Assembly (NCBI GenBank): GCA_035296565.1
Contig: DATHAQ010000037.1
Coordinates: 96,225 to 160,224, forward strand
DNA length: 64,000 bases
Reading direction: 5' to 3'
Origin: JACCZR01 sp035296565
Lineage (GTDB): Bacteria > Actinomycetota > Thermoleophilia > Solirubrobacterales > Thermoleophilaceae
A program made the position numbers and the translations under genes. Shown piece by piece: positions 37,880-48,143 of this stretch (positions are counted from its first letter, which is position 1; every line of letters starts with the position of its first letter). The notes under the pieces are model-generated. The model saw only the letters and a list, made by a program, of their open reading frames with translations, did no database searches and was not told the origin of the DNA.

Positions 37880-37943
37880 CTGCTCCGTATCGGGTGGGGT
37901 GCCCTTTTGGGCCAGCGCCCCTAACCGGGGTTGGACGTTTGGA

Positions 37944-38933
37944 CTACTCGGCTTCCAGCCAGGCGCGCAGGCTGGTGTGGGAGGACGGGGGCTCGCCGCC
38001 CGCGACCTCCTGCGCCAGCTCGGCCATGAGCCCGTGGCGCTCGGCGACGACGTTGTGCTTGTGGATGGTCTCCAGGTTCTCCTGGCGCGCCGAGAGGAAG
38101 GCGTCGTCCCCCAGGTGGCCGAAGCGCTCGGTGCCCATGCGGACCATCTCCCGCACGCAGTCCTCGACGAAGCGCGGCCGGCGGTGGGCCTTCTCGACGA
38201 CCTCCTGCTCATCGGAGCGCTTCATCAGCTCGTAGACCTCGGAGCTCATCGACCCCTCGACGATGGCCAGTAGGTCGGCGGCCTCGACGGTCTCGGCGCA
38301 GCCGGTCGGGCAGCCCACGTGAAGGGTCCCGATGCCCCGCTGGTTGTGGGTGGCCACCGGAACCCGTTCGAGGATGCGCTCGATCTCGCTCTCGTCGAAG
38401 TCGTCCTCGGCCAGCGCCTCACGCGCGCCTGCAGAGACCATCTCCTGACCGCACGGGCAGGCGGTCATGCCCTGGGCTTGGACGCCGACCACGCGTCGGG
38501 TCCCGTGCTGGGAGGCCACCGCGGCGCCGAACAGGGTGTAGATCTCCTGGGTCAGCGAGCCCGAGACCGGGGTCGGCTTGTTCTCGGGGTAGCGCGCGGC
38601 GATGGTCACCTCGGCGCGCAGGCCCCCCTGGCGGTCGCGGACCCGCTCGGCGATGTGGCTGGCCAGGGTCTCGGCCTTCAGCGACTCGCTGAGCACCACC
38701 TCGTCGATGGCCTCGTTGACGACCTCCTCGAAGCGCGACATATGGGCGCCCTTGCGGTCCGCGGCCAGGTCGACGAAGCACTCGAGCTCGGCGTAGAAGA
38801 GCTGCTCGAACCCCGCGGCGCGGATCGAGATCACCTTCTCGACCCCGGTCACACCGACGCGGGAGAGGCTCACCGACGTGGAGGGCCGGCGGGCCTGGAC
38901 GTCGGGGTCGAGCAGCGTGCGCTGTGAGATCAC
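37944..38933 (-). CDS. folE2: GTP cyclohydrolase I type IB (FolE2/MptA family)
   Basis: 329 residues from GTG 38933, which gives VISQRTLLDPDVQARRPSTS, the usual DVQA-type start. The SLSRVGVTGVEKVISIRA segment, the metal-binding region QGMTACPCGQEMV, ATHNQRGIGTLHVGCP and the C-terminal RFVEDCVREMVRMGTERF match FolE2. It converts GTP to dihydroneopterin triphosphate, the first step of folate synthesis, without strict zinc dependence. The frame remains open far upstream against the sigma gene but that is antisense. It diverges from the sigma factor gene across about 50 bases; no Zur-type box was noticed. Confidence 0.92.
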   Translation of the reverse strand: MISQRTLLDPDVQARRPSTSVSLSRVGVTGVEKVISIRAAGFEQLFYAELECFVDLAADRKGAHMSRFEEVVNEAIDEVVLSESLKAETLASHIAERVRDRQGGLRAEVTIAARYPENKPTPVSGSLTQEIYTLFGAAVASQHGTRRVVGVQAQGMTACPCGQEMVSAGAREALAEDDFDESEIERILERVPVATHNQRGIGTLHVGCPTGCAETVEAADLLAIVEGSMSSEVYELMKRSDEQEVVEKAHRRPRFVEDCVREMVRMGTERFGHLGDDAFLSARQENLETIHKHNVVAERHGLMAELAQEVAGGEPPSSHTSLRAWLEAE

Positions 38934-38985
38934 TTCAGGAAAGATAGTGCCCCGGCCAGGCCATCTGACACAGACCGGGTGTACG

Positions 38986-40098
<1,113 letters not shown>

Positions 40099-40180
40099 AT
40101 CCGACTGACCACGTATTCGGCCGGCTGCGCGCGGGCATCTCCCGGTGTCAAGCGGGCCGGCTCTAGAATCGCCCAGCCCT

Positions 40181-40262
40181 GGGGGGATACCCAAGCGGTC
40201 AACGGGGATGCGCTGTAAACGCATTGGCTCTGCCTTCGCAGGTTCGAATCCTGCTCCCCCCA
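40181..40262 (+). tRNA. tRNA-Tyr (anticodon GTA)
   Basis: An 82-base class II tRNA. Acceptor GGGGGGA pairs with TCCCCCC, the anticodon stem ATGCG pairs with CGCAT around CTGTAAA (anticodon GTA), and the T arm is GCAGG TTCGAAT CCTGC. A long variable arm (about TGGCTCTGCCTTC) is as expected for bacterial tRNA-Tyr. The discriminator is A, with no CCA encoded. CTAGAAT at 40162-40168 is a plausible -10 element. Confidence 0.97.
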
Positions 40263-40304
40263 CTGGCCCTATCCATCGTGGTCCGCGAGGCGTAGTGTCG
40301 GCCG

Positions 40305-40832
40305 GTGGCCACGCCAGCGGACGCAGCAACCACGACCAGCCGGGTGGCGCGCGCCTTCGGGCTCAGCGGCGAGAGCTGGATGCGCCACGCCAACCCCGCG
40401 AGCGTCTGGACCCGCTTTGCGGTGCTGCCGATGCTGGTGTTCTCGGTCTGGAGCCGCGACTGGATTGGGCTGCTCTTCCTGGTCCCCCTCGCGCTGTCGC
40501 TCGTCTGGCTGTTCGTGAACCCCCTGTTCTTCGCCCCGCCGTCTTCCACGCGCAACTGGGCCTCGAAGGGGGTACTGGGCGAGCGCATCTGGTCCGAGCG
40601 CAAGCGGTCCGAGCTCCCGCCGCAGTTCGACTCGCGGGCGCCCGGCGTGGCCCAGATCGTTCAGCTGATCGGGATGGTCCCGCTCGTGTACGGGCTGATC
40701 GACCTGGACGCGGTCGCGGCCGCCACCGGTGTGCTCATCGTCCAGGCCGGCAAGCTCTGGTACATCGACCGGATGGGCCTGCTGTTCGACGAGTTGAAGG
40801 CCGAGCCGCCCTACGTGCGCTGGGACTATTGA
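40305..40832 (+). CDS. DUF6653 family membrane protein
   Basis: 175 residues. RVARAFGLSGESWMRHANPA, SVWTRFAVLPMLVFSVWSRD, a pair of hydrophobic segments (WIGLLFLVPLALSLVWLFVN), NPLFFAPPSSTRNWASKGVL-GERIW and a terminal IDRMGLLFDELK segment match a small actinobacterial membrane family listed as DUF6653. The function is unknown. The GTG at 40305 starts 42 bases after tRNA-Tyr. Immediately downstream lies the degenerate tRNA-Thr copy at the edge of the accessory island. Confidence 0.72.
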   Translation: MATPADAATTTSRVARAFGLSGESWMRHANPASVWTRFAVLPMLVFSVWSRDWIGLLFLVPLALSLVWLFVNPLFFAPPSSTRNWASKGVLGERIWSERKRSELPPQFDSRAPGVAQIVQLIGMVPLVYGLIDLDAVAAATGVLIVQAGKLWYIDRMGLLFDELKAEPPYVRWDY

Positions 40833-40844
40833 GCACCCCCATTT

Positions 40845-40912
40845 CGGCGATCCGTCGGTAGAGCACTCTCAGGTAAGGAAGGGGTCGCGGTCGAGTGCCG
40901 GGCGATGCTGGT
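40845..40912 (+). pseudogene. Degenerate copy of tRNA-Thr (GGT)
   Basis: The sequence parallels the intact tRNA-Thr(GGT) at 52517-52589. It shares GGTAGAGCACT (40857-40867) and GGTAAGGAAGGGGTCGC (40872-40888) exactly, plus CGAGT in the T loop, including the GGT anticodon. The acceptor stem no longer pairs, one base is lost before the anticodon, and the T arm is damaged, so it cannot fold as a functional tRNA. It marks the left edge of the 41-52 kb island. Confidence 0.75.
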
Positions 40913-41055
40913 TTATCGGCGGACTCGCAACGTCTTCGCGGCCGGCGCCGTCGACCACGACGGAGATGTGGAGCCGCACGGACCCGGAAGGCGCAGGCGA
41001 TCCCTACACGGACGCCCACCTCAGAGGGGCAACGGGCCGGTCGTTGCGGCACGGG

Positions 41056-41892
41056 CTAACGGCTGGGCGCGCCACGCCGCGCTCGGTAGTAGGCGTCGAC
41101 GACCGGGAACTCGCCGCGCGGTCCCTCGCTCTCCCCGAAGGGATGCTCAACCGAGAAGCCGGCGGCCTCGATCATCCAGCGCATGGCAAGCCGCCCCGGG
41201 ACGAACCACCACGTGGGGTCGCCGCGGTACGAACCGGGCACGAAACGCAGGTGTTCTGAGAACTCGGGGGCCGCTTGCATCATCGAGCCGATCAAGGCCA
41301 AGCCGTCATCTAACAGGAGGTCGCGCAGCCGCTTGAGGAGCCCCACGGGATTCAGCTCGTGATACAGGACTCCGTGGCAGTGGACGATGTCGAAGCGCCC
41401 GTGGCTTCCCGGGCTAAGGTCCTGCCAGCCCACACGCTGGAAGTCGACCCCAGTCCGGTAGACCGACTCCAAGAAGCGCGCCTGCAGGTGGAACTCGTAG
41501 GGCTCGGCACCCAGCACGTAATCCGCCCCAAGGCGCTTGAACATGAAGCAGTCGTAGCCCGCGTTGCATCCCACGTCGAGCACCCGCAGCCCCCGGAGCT
41601 TCGGCAGTTCGGGTTCCAGCACCTTCCAGCGTTGGTCACTGCGCCAAGAGCCGCCCACGACAAGCCCACCCCCCAGTAGGAACGGACCCTGCAGCCAGGG
41701 ATCGAGACGCTGAGCCCGCTCGCCCAGGTCCCGCCTCCGGTCCGGTGGCAGGACTGCGGGCAGGTCGTCCGAGAACCGGACAAGCTCGCCGGCCTCGGCC
41801 GGCGGACGTGCGACCCCGAGTTGCGCCTGAGTCTCGTCACGCAACCGCGCGAGCGCCTCGTCAATTTCCGGTTCGGGCCGCCGATCGTTCAA
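41056..41892 (-). CDS. Class I SAM-dependent methyltransferase (CmoB/mo5U-like)
   Basis: 278 residues. The SAM-binding motif LRGLRVLDVGCNAGYDCFMF and the downstream DFQRVGWQDLSPGSHGRFDI, VHCHGVLYHELNPVGLLKRL and FGESEGPRGEF segments resemble the DUF1698/CmoB-like methyltransferases. SWRSDQRWKVLEPELPKL precedes the motif as in that group. In a glycosyltransferase operon the target is more likely a sugar or lipid than tRNA, by context. The TTG at 41892 overlaps the glycosyltransferase stop (TTGA). It is the last gene of a three-gene operon. Confidence 0.85.
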   Translation of the reverse strand: MNDRRPEPEIDEALARLRDETQAQLGVARPPAEAGELVRFSDDLPAVLPPDRRRDLGERAQRLDPWLQGPFLLGGGLVVGGSWRSDQRWKVLEPELPKLRGLRVLDVGCNAGYDCFMFKRLGADYVLGAEPYEFHLQARFLESVYRTGVDFQRVGWQDLSPGSHGRFDIVHCHGVLYHELNPVGLLKRLRDLLLDDGLALIGSMMQAAPEFSEHLRFVPGSYRGDPTWWFVPGRLAMRWMIEAAGFSVEHPFGESEGPRGEFPVVDAYYRARRGAPSR

Positions 41893-44800
41893 CCTCGCGC
41901 CTCCAGCCCGAACCTTGAGGCCCAGGGCACGCCTACCCGCGCCAGCCCCAAGCGACCGGTAATGGGCGCCGACTCCTGCAAGTACCCCAGCAAGATGGTG
42001 TTCACGTAGCCCATGTCGCTGGCCTCGAGCCGGGACACGCTTAGGAGCTGGTCGTCGAGGACCGGATGGTCGGCCGAAAAGAGCGGCACCCGGCCGGGGC
42101 CCTCCTCCTCGAACAAGTACCCAGCAGGTTCGCCCTCCGCTCTCGTCCGTGGGCGTTTCAGGGCCATGGCTTGCGCGGAAGAAGCAGCGCGGCGAGAGAT
42201 GGCACGGGCGTTGACCAGCAGCGGAGCGCGACGATTCCAGCGCAGGGGGGCAAGTACCCAGCGCGCGCTTGCAGTTAGGCCTGGGCGGTCCGACCCGGAC
42301 CCGGGTCCCTCGGGGAGGAGCTTTCCGTTACGCGATAGCCAGACGGGTTTGCGGCCGACCCCTGGCCGGGGCAGGAGAGAGCCGAGCTCTCCCGCTACTT
42401 GGCCATCCGGAATCTTGCCAACACCGTAGACGTGCCGCCGCTTAGCCAGGTCCACGGCGCGCACGAGCCCGACCGCGTCCGGACACGCCGACGGGCCTGG
42501 GGGGTTCAAGGGAAAGCTCTCCACGTAGCCGAGGCTGATCGGATCCCGAACCTGCTCCAGCAGTGGGTCATCCCCCGACGTGGCCAACACCGGCTGACCG
42601 GTCGCCGCGATGACCCCCGCCATCAGCGGTTTGAGTAGCGGGAACGGCACCAGCTCGACGTGTCCGGCGACAGTCGCCGTGGGGTCGGGGTCGACGCCCG
42701 AGCCGTCGACCGGGACGGCGCGGAAGCCGGAATGCCGGCCCTTGGCAGCGATCTCTAATCGGGCCGTGCCCGGGAGAGGAAGCTCCTGGACCAATCCGAG
42801 GCACCGCTCGAACGTGTAGCCGTCGGGCGGATCACCTTCGTTTGTGGTCACTCGCGCGCCGGTCGCCCGGTCGACATGACGGCACAGGATCATCGTTCCC
42901 GTCGGCATCCAGTCGCCAAGTGCCCGCACCCGAGCAGGGACGCGCGTAGGAGCCGCCTCGGGCAGTAACGCCTCGGCACGCATGCGCAGGTCTCGTTCAG
43001 CACGTTCGTGCGGTCCATGTGCGGGGCGCCCACCCAGACCGACGGAGACCCTCGCACGGCCGGTGTCCGTCGCGTCCGGACTGTGGAGCGGGAGATGGCG
43101 CCACTGCGTAGGCAGCAGACAGAGCACCTCGGCCATTTCCGCGATCGGAGCACGGCTTCGGAGCTCCAGGCGGGACGGTAGTCTGGCCTGGTGCTCGAGC
43201 GACCAGGCCAGGGCGTGTGCGTGGCGTTCGGCCCCATCGGCGCCCTCAAGCAGCTGCAGCGGGAAACGCCCGGCCTGGCCCGCATCGGTAAAGCCGATGA
43301 CTCCCAGTCGACGATTCGACGTGAAGATTCGTAGCATTTTCTCCACCAGTGCCGGGTCACGCAGCAGGCTGCCAGCGGAACCCATCGTGGCCAGCAGATA
43401 ACGGCCGCGGGCGCGCTCGAGCGCCGAAGCGAGCACCCATGCGGGGTCCTCAGCTACCGGGACGCGACGCAGCTGAACCGGATCCCCCAGGTCCCAGTCC
43501 GAGTCCCTGGGCGCAATAAGCTCGAAGTCGCCGCAGGTCTGCGCCTCCACCGCGGAGCGCAGCGCCTTGGGGCGGGGTCCCTCGTCGGGCACTGGCTCCA
43601 GCGCGAGGACCGACAATGCGGGTGCATAGCGCGCCTTGATGATGTCGGGGTCCTCGCCCAGCTCCGGGGGGCCGGCGCTGCGGTAATTGCCATGGATCCC
43701 GTGCCAACCAGTGTCCCCCCGGCTGTAACCCCGCTTGCGAAAAAGCAGGGTCGTCGACCGTGCGGGCTCGCCGACAACTCCCCGAGCCGCCATTCTCAGC
43801 GCGAAGTCCCAGTCCTCGTGGGCCAGGCAGCGGTCGTCGGAGTAGCGCACGCCGCCATCGAAAACCTGACGATCGATCAGCGAGCAGGTATCGCAGTAGT
43901 TGTGTTCGAGCAGCGCATACAGGTTGTAGGTCGGTGGCTCGAAGAGATCGTGGCGGTTACCAAAGAACTGGATGGTGGGGTAGACGAAGCCAACTCGCTC
44001 CCCGGCGCCCTGGAGCTGGTTTACCAGCTGGTCGACAGCTTCAGGGACGAGCAGGTTGTCGGCGTCCACCGGAATCAAATAACGGCCCCTTGCGACTTCG
44101 AAGCCGAGATTCCGCGCTGCGCCCGGGCCCTGGTTGTCCGATTGGCGCATGAGCCTCACCGTTTCGTCGTGCTCCAGCTCGTCTAGCAACTCCTGGGTAT
44201 CTGAGTCAGTCGAGGCATCGTCGATGACGGTGATCTCGATCTCGGAGTAAGTCTGATTGCGAATCGAGTCGAGGCAGGCCCTCAGGAAGCGGCCATCGTT
44301 GAAACAGGGAACGACCGCGGAAACGAGCGGGGAGCCGCTGACCGGCCGACCGTTCAGGTGGAGCGGCGGCTCCCGCGGCGTGTGGTGAGCATCCTCATCG
44401 CCCTTCCTGCTTGGGCTCAGAAGCTCGTCGTAGACCGTCTCGTGCGCCCGTGCCATCGCCTGAAGGGAGTGGTGGTCCTTCACGAAGGCGTGCGCCCGAG
44501 CCGCAAGCCGGCGGCGTTCCGCCGGATCGTCGATCAACTCCTGCAGCGCCTCGACGTAGGCCTCGCGGTCGTCGCGCGGGGAGATCAGTCTGGCGTTGCC
44601 GTCCAGCAGCTCCCGGTTTCCCGGCAGCGCCGGAGCGACAATTGCGTGCTCCATCGCCATGGCTTCGTAGGCGACATACGGGACCCCCTCGAAAAGGCTT
44701 GTCATCAGGGTCACTTCGCTCGCTGCGAACCAGGGAGCCATGTTGTCCGTGGGACCGTGGAGGGTGACGTAATCGCTCAGGTGGTGGGTCTTGATCGACT

Positions 44801-45521
44801 CCTCCACCGGACGGCGCAGTTCGCCCTCGCCCACCGCGTGGAGGTGGAAGTCGCCTCCCGCGTCGCGCAAGGCGGCGGCGACATCGACCATCAGCAACGG
44901 ATCCTTCTGCTCAACCAGGCGGCCTGGATAGAGGATGTTGACTGGTCCTTCCGGCAGGCCCTCGATCGGCTTGACGAAGCGCCGTGAGAACTCGCGTTCC
45001 CAGTCGACCCCGGTGTGGATTACGCGGCACTTGCTACGTGGCACGTCGTATTGCGCCACCATCGCCTCCGCGAGCTGATGACTCGTGACCGAGAACGCAT
45101 CGACAAGGCCCTCGTAACGAGTCGATACGTGACGCACATATCCGGAGCGATCGTGCTCCTCGACATGCAGCTGGACGATTGTCCCCGGCCGGTTAGGTAG
45201 CGCGCAAATGTCCGGCAGCAGATCAAACCCCAGCCGCGAATTCATGATGTGGACCAGTTCGATGCCGCGCGAGTCGATGAAGTCCAGGATGAACCGGGGG
45301 AATGCCGCGCCCGGCATGAGCTCCGGCAGCGGCCAAACCTCGTCGGCGTAGGCCGTCACGCGTCTTAGCCAGCGGTTCTTCGACGGCTGGGTGGTAATTA
45401 GGTGCAGGCTGAATCGGTCTCGGTCGACCCAGCGAAACCAGTCGATGGTCCCCTTGTCCGTTCCGCCCCAGTCGACGAACGGCGCGAGGTACAGGAGCGG
45501 GATTCGCCGGTCGCCGGTCAA
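41889..45521 (-). CDS. Large bifunctional glycosyltransferase (GT4 + GT2) with C-terminal accessory module
   Basis: 1210 residues. Residues 1-375 form a GT-B enzyme (PFVDWGGTDKGTIDWFRWVD; donor site NILYPGRLVEQKDPLLMVDV and TSLFEGVPYVAYEAMAMEHA). Residues about 395-640 are a GT-A GT2 domain (VSAVVPCFNDGRFLRACLDS, then VIDDASTD, PVDADN and HEDWDFALRMAARG). A long middle follows, then from residue 1028 a module (RRHVYGVGK; GEPAGYLFEEE; VPLFSADHP; DDQLLSVSRLEASDMGYVNT; VPWASRFG) shared with the gene at 57814. It probably builds a surface glycan. The TTG start overlaps the upstream methyltransferase stop (TTGA); the same overlap occurs at its end. Confidence 0.88.
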   Translation of the reverse strand: MTGDRRIPLLYLAPFVDWGGTDKGTIDWFRWVDRDRFSLHLITTQPSKNRWLRRVTAYADEVWPLPELMPGAAFPRFILDFIDSRGIELVHIMNSRLGFDLLPDICALPNRPGTIVQLHVEEHDRSGYVRHVSTRYEGLVDAFSVTSHQLAEAMVAQYDVPRSKCRVIHTGVDWEREFSRRFVKPIEGLPEGPVNILYPGRLVEQKDPLLMVDVAAALRDAGGDFHLHAVGEGELRRPVEESIKTHHLSDYVTLHGPTDNMAPWFAASEVTLMTSLFEGVPYVAYEAMAMEHAIVAPALPGNRELLDGNARLISPRDDREAYVEALQELIDDPAERRRLAARAHAFVKDHHSLQAMARAHETVYDELLSPSRKGDEDAHHTPREPPLHLNGRPVSGSPLVSAVVPCFNDGRFLRACLDSIRNQTYSEIEITVIDDASTDSDTQELLDELEHDETVRLMRQSDNQGPGAARNLGFEVARGRYLIPVDADNLLVPEAVDQLVNQLQGAGERVGFVYPTIQFFGNRHDLFEPPTYNLYALLEHNYCDTCSLIDRQVFDGGVRYSDDRCLAHEDWDFALRMAARGVVGEPARSTTLLFRKRGYSRGDTGWHGIHGNYRSAGPPELGEDPDIIKARYAPALSVLALEPVPDEGPRPKALRSAVEAQTCGDFELIAPRDSDWDLGDPVQLRRVPVAEDPAWVLASALERARGRYLLATMGSAGSLLRDPALVEKMLRIFTSNRRLGVIGFTDAGQAGRFPLQLLEGADGAERHAHALAWSLEHQARLPSRLELRSRAPIAEMAEVLCLLPTQWRHLPLHSPDATDTGRARVSVGLGGRPAHGPHERAERDLRMRAEALLPEAAPTRVPARVRALGDWMPTGTMILCRHVDRATGARVTTNEGDPPDGYTFERCLGLVQELPLPGTARLEIAAKGRHSGFRAVPVDGSGVDPDPTATVAGHVELVPFPLLKPLMAGVIAATGQPVLATSGDDPLLEQVRDPISLGYVESFPLNPPGPSACPDAVGLVRAVDLAKRRHVYGVGKIPDGQVAGELGSLLPRPGVGRKPVWLSRNGKLLPEGPGSGSDRPGLTASARWVLAPLRWNRRAPLLVNARAISRRAASSAQAMALKRPRTRAEGEPAGYLFEEEGPGRVPLFSADHPVLDDQLLSVSRLEASDMGYVNTILLGYLQESAPITGRLGLARVGVPWASRFGLEARG

Positions 45522-46255
45522 AGCCTTACCGGCTCCGGCGGTCGTCGCGCCGTCGCCGCATACCCCAACGGCAGCGTCATGTTCGCGTCAAGCGGCGCTA
45601 GCGCGGCGACTTGTTCCGAGATTGACCACAGCGCTTTCGCGGCCATCTTGCGTCGCTCGTCGAGACCGTCCGGTGCCGTGCCCATTGCGGACGCGGCGTT
45701 GCGCATGAGCTGCGCGAGTGTGCTGAAGCAATCGTTGCGGGCCCGTGCCTCGATCTCGATAAACCCGGCCTGATCGAGGAGCCGGCCAAGGCCAGCAGCC
45801 GTAAACCGCCAGTAGTCGAACGGCTGCTCATGGAGTTCCCAGACAAGCGGCACGGTCAGATACGCCCGTCCGCCTGGGCGTAGCACTCTTCGGGCCTCCT
45901 GCAGAGCCTCCAGAGGTTGCGGCAGGTGCTCGAGCACCTGGGTCATCAGCACCGCGTCGAATTCCTCATCCTGGAGCGGGAGCGCGTCGGCGGATCCCTT
46001 CAGGTCGGCTTCCTTCGCCTCCTCATGCAGCGAGCCGCTCCAATCGAGCGTGACGTAGTCGACGTGGTCGAATAGCTCTCGGTAGGGAGCTTCGCCAGCG
46101 CCGACATCTAGCACCCGCACCCCTGGAGGCAGACTCTCCGACGCGGCTCGGACGAACTCGAGAATCGGGCGGCGCTCGTAGGGGACCTCGGAGACGAAGC
46201 GCCGCAGCGGCTCGGAAAGACCCTCCGCCCCTACCCCGCCTCCCGTCGTCGCCAT
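45518..46255 (-). CDS. SAM-dependent methyltransferase (Methyltransf_11 type)
   Basis: 245 residues. Motif I is PPGVRVLDVGAGEAPYRELF, then DYVTLDWSGS, LPLQDEEFDAVLMTQVLEHL and RVLRPGGRAYLTVPLVWELH, typical of small-molecule or lipid/sugar methyltransferases. The ATG at 46255 is preferred over the GTG one codon upstream. The stop overlaps the TTG start of the large glycosyltransferase, giving a methyltransferase-glycosyltransferase-methyltransferase operon. Probably modifies a sugar or precursor handled by that enzyme. Confidence 0.88.
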   Translation of the reverse strand: MATTGGGVGAEGLSEPLRRFVSEVPYERRPILEFVRAASESLPPGVRVLDVGAGEAPYRELFDHVDYVTLDWSGSLHEEAKEADLKGSADALPLQDEEFDAVLMTQVLEHLPQPLEALQEARRVLRPGGRAYLTVPLVWELHEQPFDYWRFTAAGLGRLLDQAGFIEIEARARNDCFSTLAQLMRNAASAMGTAPDGLDERRKMAAKALWSISEQVAALAPLDANMTLPLGYAATARRPPEPVRL

Positions 46256-46258
46256 CAC

Positions 46259-46469
46259 GGGCCGGAGAGTGTAGGGAAGGGGTGGTGGGTTGCGTCAAAG
46301 CGGGCGCGGGGCGACGAGTAATGCCGTCGCCCCCAGGAACGCAGCTCTAACTGCATCGAGACTGGCTCGGGCGGCGGGCCGAAATAGGCCCACGCCCGCG
46401 CTCAAGCCGCGGTGGACCGCCGGTAGAAACCCCGGTGGCGAGCGACAGGACGGCCGACCCCCGAGGGCA
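46259..46469. other. Gap between methyltransferase and membrane protein genes
   Basis: On the minus strand one frame reads FLPAVHRGLSAGVGLFRPAA then RASLDAVRAAFLGATALLVA and stops near 46293. It looks protein-like but has no clear start and no recognised family, so it may be the tail of a lost gene. No promoter could be fixed by eye. Confidence 0.25.
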
Positions 46470-48143
46470 TCATCGGGGCGGTGTTCCCGTAAGCTTGCCG
46501 ATGGCGTCTAGGCATGCCAGCTCGGAGTCAATCCGGCGCGCACGAAAGGCCGTCGCGTCGACGAACCACAGGCGCCGATACTGCAGAACGCCGCCGGGCC
46601 ATGGGGGCGCCCCGAGTTTCAGCCCGCGGGCCGAGCAGTCCCCGTCTCCCTTCCATGGGTAGCCCCGCACGCTACGGTCGTTGTAGAGCAACCGAACGGC
46701 GCCTTGAAGATCCCAGTCAGCTGCGAAGACCGGGACATCCCCGGGAACGGTGAATTGCGTGTGCCGGAAGGTCACGATGCCTGTGCCCGGCGGAACGTCC
46801 GGGCCAACTGAAGTACGAATCGCGCTCACCACTGCTTGCGACTGCTGCCAGGATGAAGCCCAGGCGTGCTGGTGAACGAGCTCTGTCTCGAACATGCCGA
46901 TAGCCGTAACGGCGAGCGCGGCTGCTGCCACGGGCGACGCCACGGCCGGGCGGCGCAGGAGGGAGGCAATGCCCGCGGCGACCAGCCACAACAGGGCGAC
47001 CAACAAGACGATGGCCCCAAGCACTGCCACGCCGGACGTGCGGTTCCCCACTCCCTCGAGGCGAGGGATGAAGTAAGGGTCCGCAGGCAGCAGCATGACG
47101 AAGCCGGCCACTGCAAACAGGAGGCCGCCTAGTGCCACCAGCGTCCAGTGACGAATGGCGCCCGCGAGCTGGTCACGCCGGACCACGGCAGCGACGCATC
47201 CCGCAAGCCCGAGGCCAAGCAGGCTCAGGCCGCCGGGGCCAAGCAGCAAACGCTCGGCCGGGAGGAGCGATCCAAAGACGTCGGCCGCTGGACGAACCAT
47301 CTGCTCGGCGCGATCGAGCATGAACGACGTACTTGTCTCAGGGGGTCGGACCTCGCGGGCCGCGTCGGCCATGAAGGCCACCGAAACACCGACGACGAGC
47401 ACGTCGGCTGCCCATCGCCGGAGCGCTGAGCGCCAGGGGACGACAAGCCGATAGAGCAGTACGGCCACGAGGATGGGCGCTGCCACGAGCTCGTACGTGA
47501 GAATCGAGCCGGCGTAGAGCACGAGCGCTGCAGCATGGACGGCGACCGTCCGGATGCGCGACAGACGCATGCCCACCAGTGACGTCGCGAATCCGGCGAG
47601 CATCAATATGACGGCCACGGTCGCCGTAAACATCATGGTCCACAGGCGCAATGAGTCGATAACCGGGACAACGGTGAGCATCGCAGCGGCGGGGACGGCA
47701 ACGATGCGGGCAATGCGCGCGAGGCGGAGCACGATGTAGGCCAGGAACGCCTCCACCGCGACAAGGCCAACGCCCACAAGCAGGTAGGGAGCCTGACCCC
47801 TGCCTCCGAGCGCGTGGAGCGCGGCCCAAACGGAGACCGAGCCCGGGCGGTGGGACCCGGATGCTCGCTGGACCGCCTCGAAGGCGCTGGTGCCCGGATC
47901 CCTCAGCTCCAGCGCGCTGATGATGATCCAGTCGTCGTAGTACCAGCCCCCGCCGCGCACGTGCCCGAAGTACGTGGCGGCCGCCAGCAGCCCGAACAAA
48001 GCGCCCGCCAGCACGACCTCCTTCCGGGAGAGGGCAGAAGCGCCGAACGGATCGCTGGCGAGCCCCGCACGCAGGTGCGTGGCGAGCCGGGGAGGCACGC
48101 CGCGTGCACGTGCGGCTACCGCCGCCCTGTTCTCTGGTGGCAT
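46470..48143 (-). CDS. Polytopic membrane protein, glycosyltransferase-C-like topology
   Basis: 557 residues with about eleven hydrophobic spans from residue 42 (VVLAGALFGLLAAATYFGHV) to about 425. A loop after the first span reads GGGWYYDDWIIISALELRDP, resembling the first periplasmic loop with acidic residues in GT-C and O-antigen/EpsG-type proteins. The C-terminal ~120 residues form a soluble domain (PGTGIVTFRHTQFTVPGDVP, FRARRIDSELACLDAIGKL). No family can be named with confidence. The context of glycosyltransferases suggests a role in surface polysaccharide assembly. Confidence 0.65.
   Translation of the reverse strand: MPPENRAAVAARARGVPPRLATHLRAGLASDPFGASALSRKEVVLAGALFGLLAAATYFGHVRGGGWYYDDWIIISALELRDPGTSAFEAVQRASGSHRPGSVSVWAALHALGGRGQAPYLLVGVGLVAVEAFLAYIVLRLARIARIVAVPAAAMLTVVPVIDSLRLWTMMFTATVAVILMLAGFATSLVGMRLSRIRTVAVHAAALVLYAGSILTYELVAAPILVAVLLYRLVVPWRSALRRWAADVLVVGVSVAFMADAAREVRPPETSTSFMLDRAEQMVRPAADVFGSLLPAERLLLGPGGLSLLGLGLAGCVAAVVRRDQLAGAIRHWTLVALGGLLFAVAGFVMLLPADPYFIPRLEGVGNRTSGVAVLGAIVLLVALLWLVAAGIASLLRRPAVASPVAAAALAVTAIGMFETELVHQHAWASSWQQSQAVVSAIRTSVGPDVPPGTGIVTFRHTQFTVPGDVPVFAADWDLQGAVRLLYNDRSVRGYPWKGDGDCSARGLKLGAPPWPGGVLQYRRLWFVDATAFRARRIDSELACLDAIGKLTGTPPR

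Noticed and set aside
40833..41055. Intact tRNA or CRISPR-like repeat near 40.85 kb
   Set aside because: Acceptor and T stems do not pair and there is only one copy, so it is called a tRNA relic rather than a gene or array.
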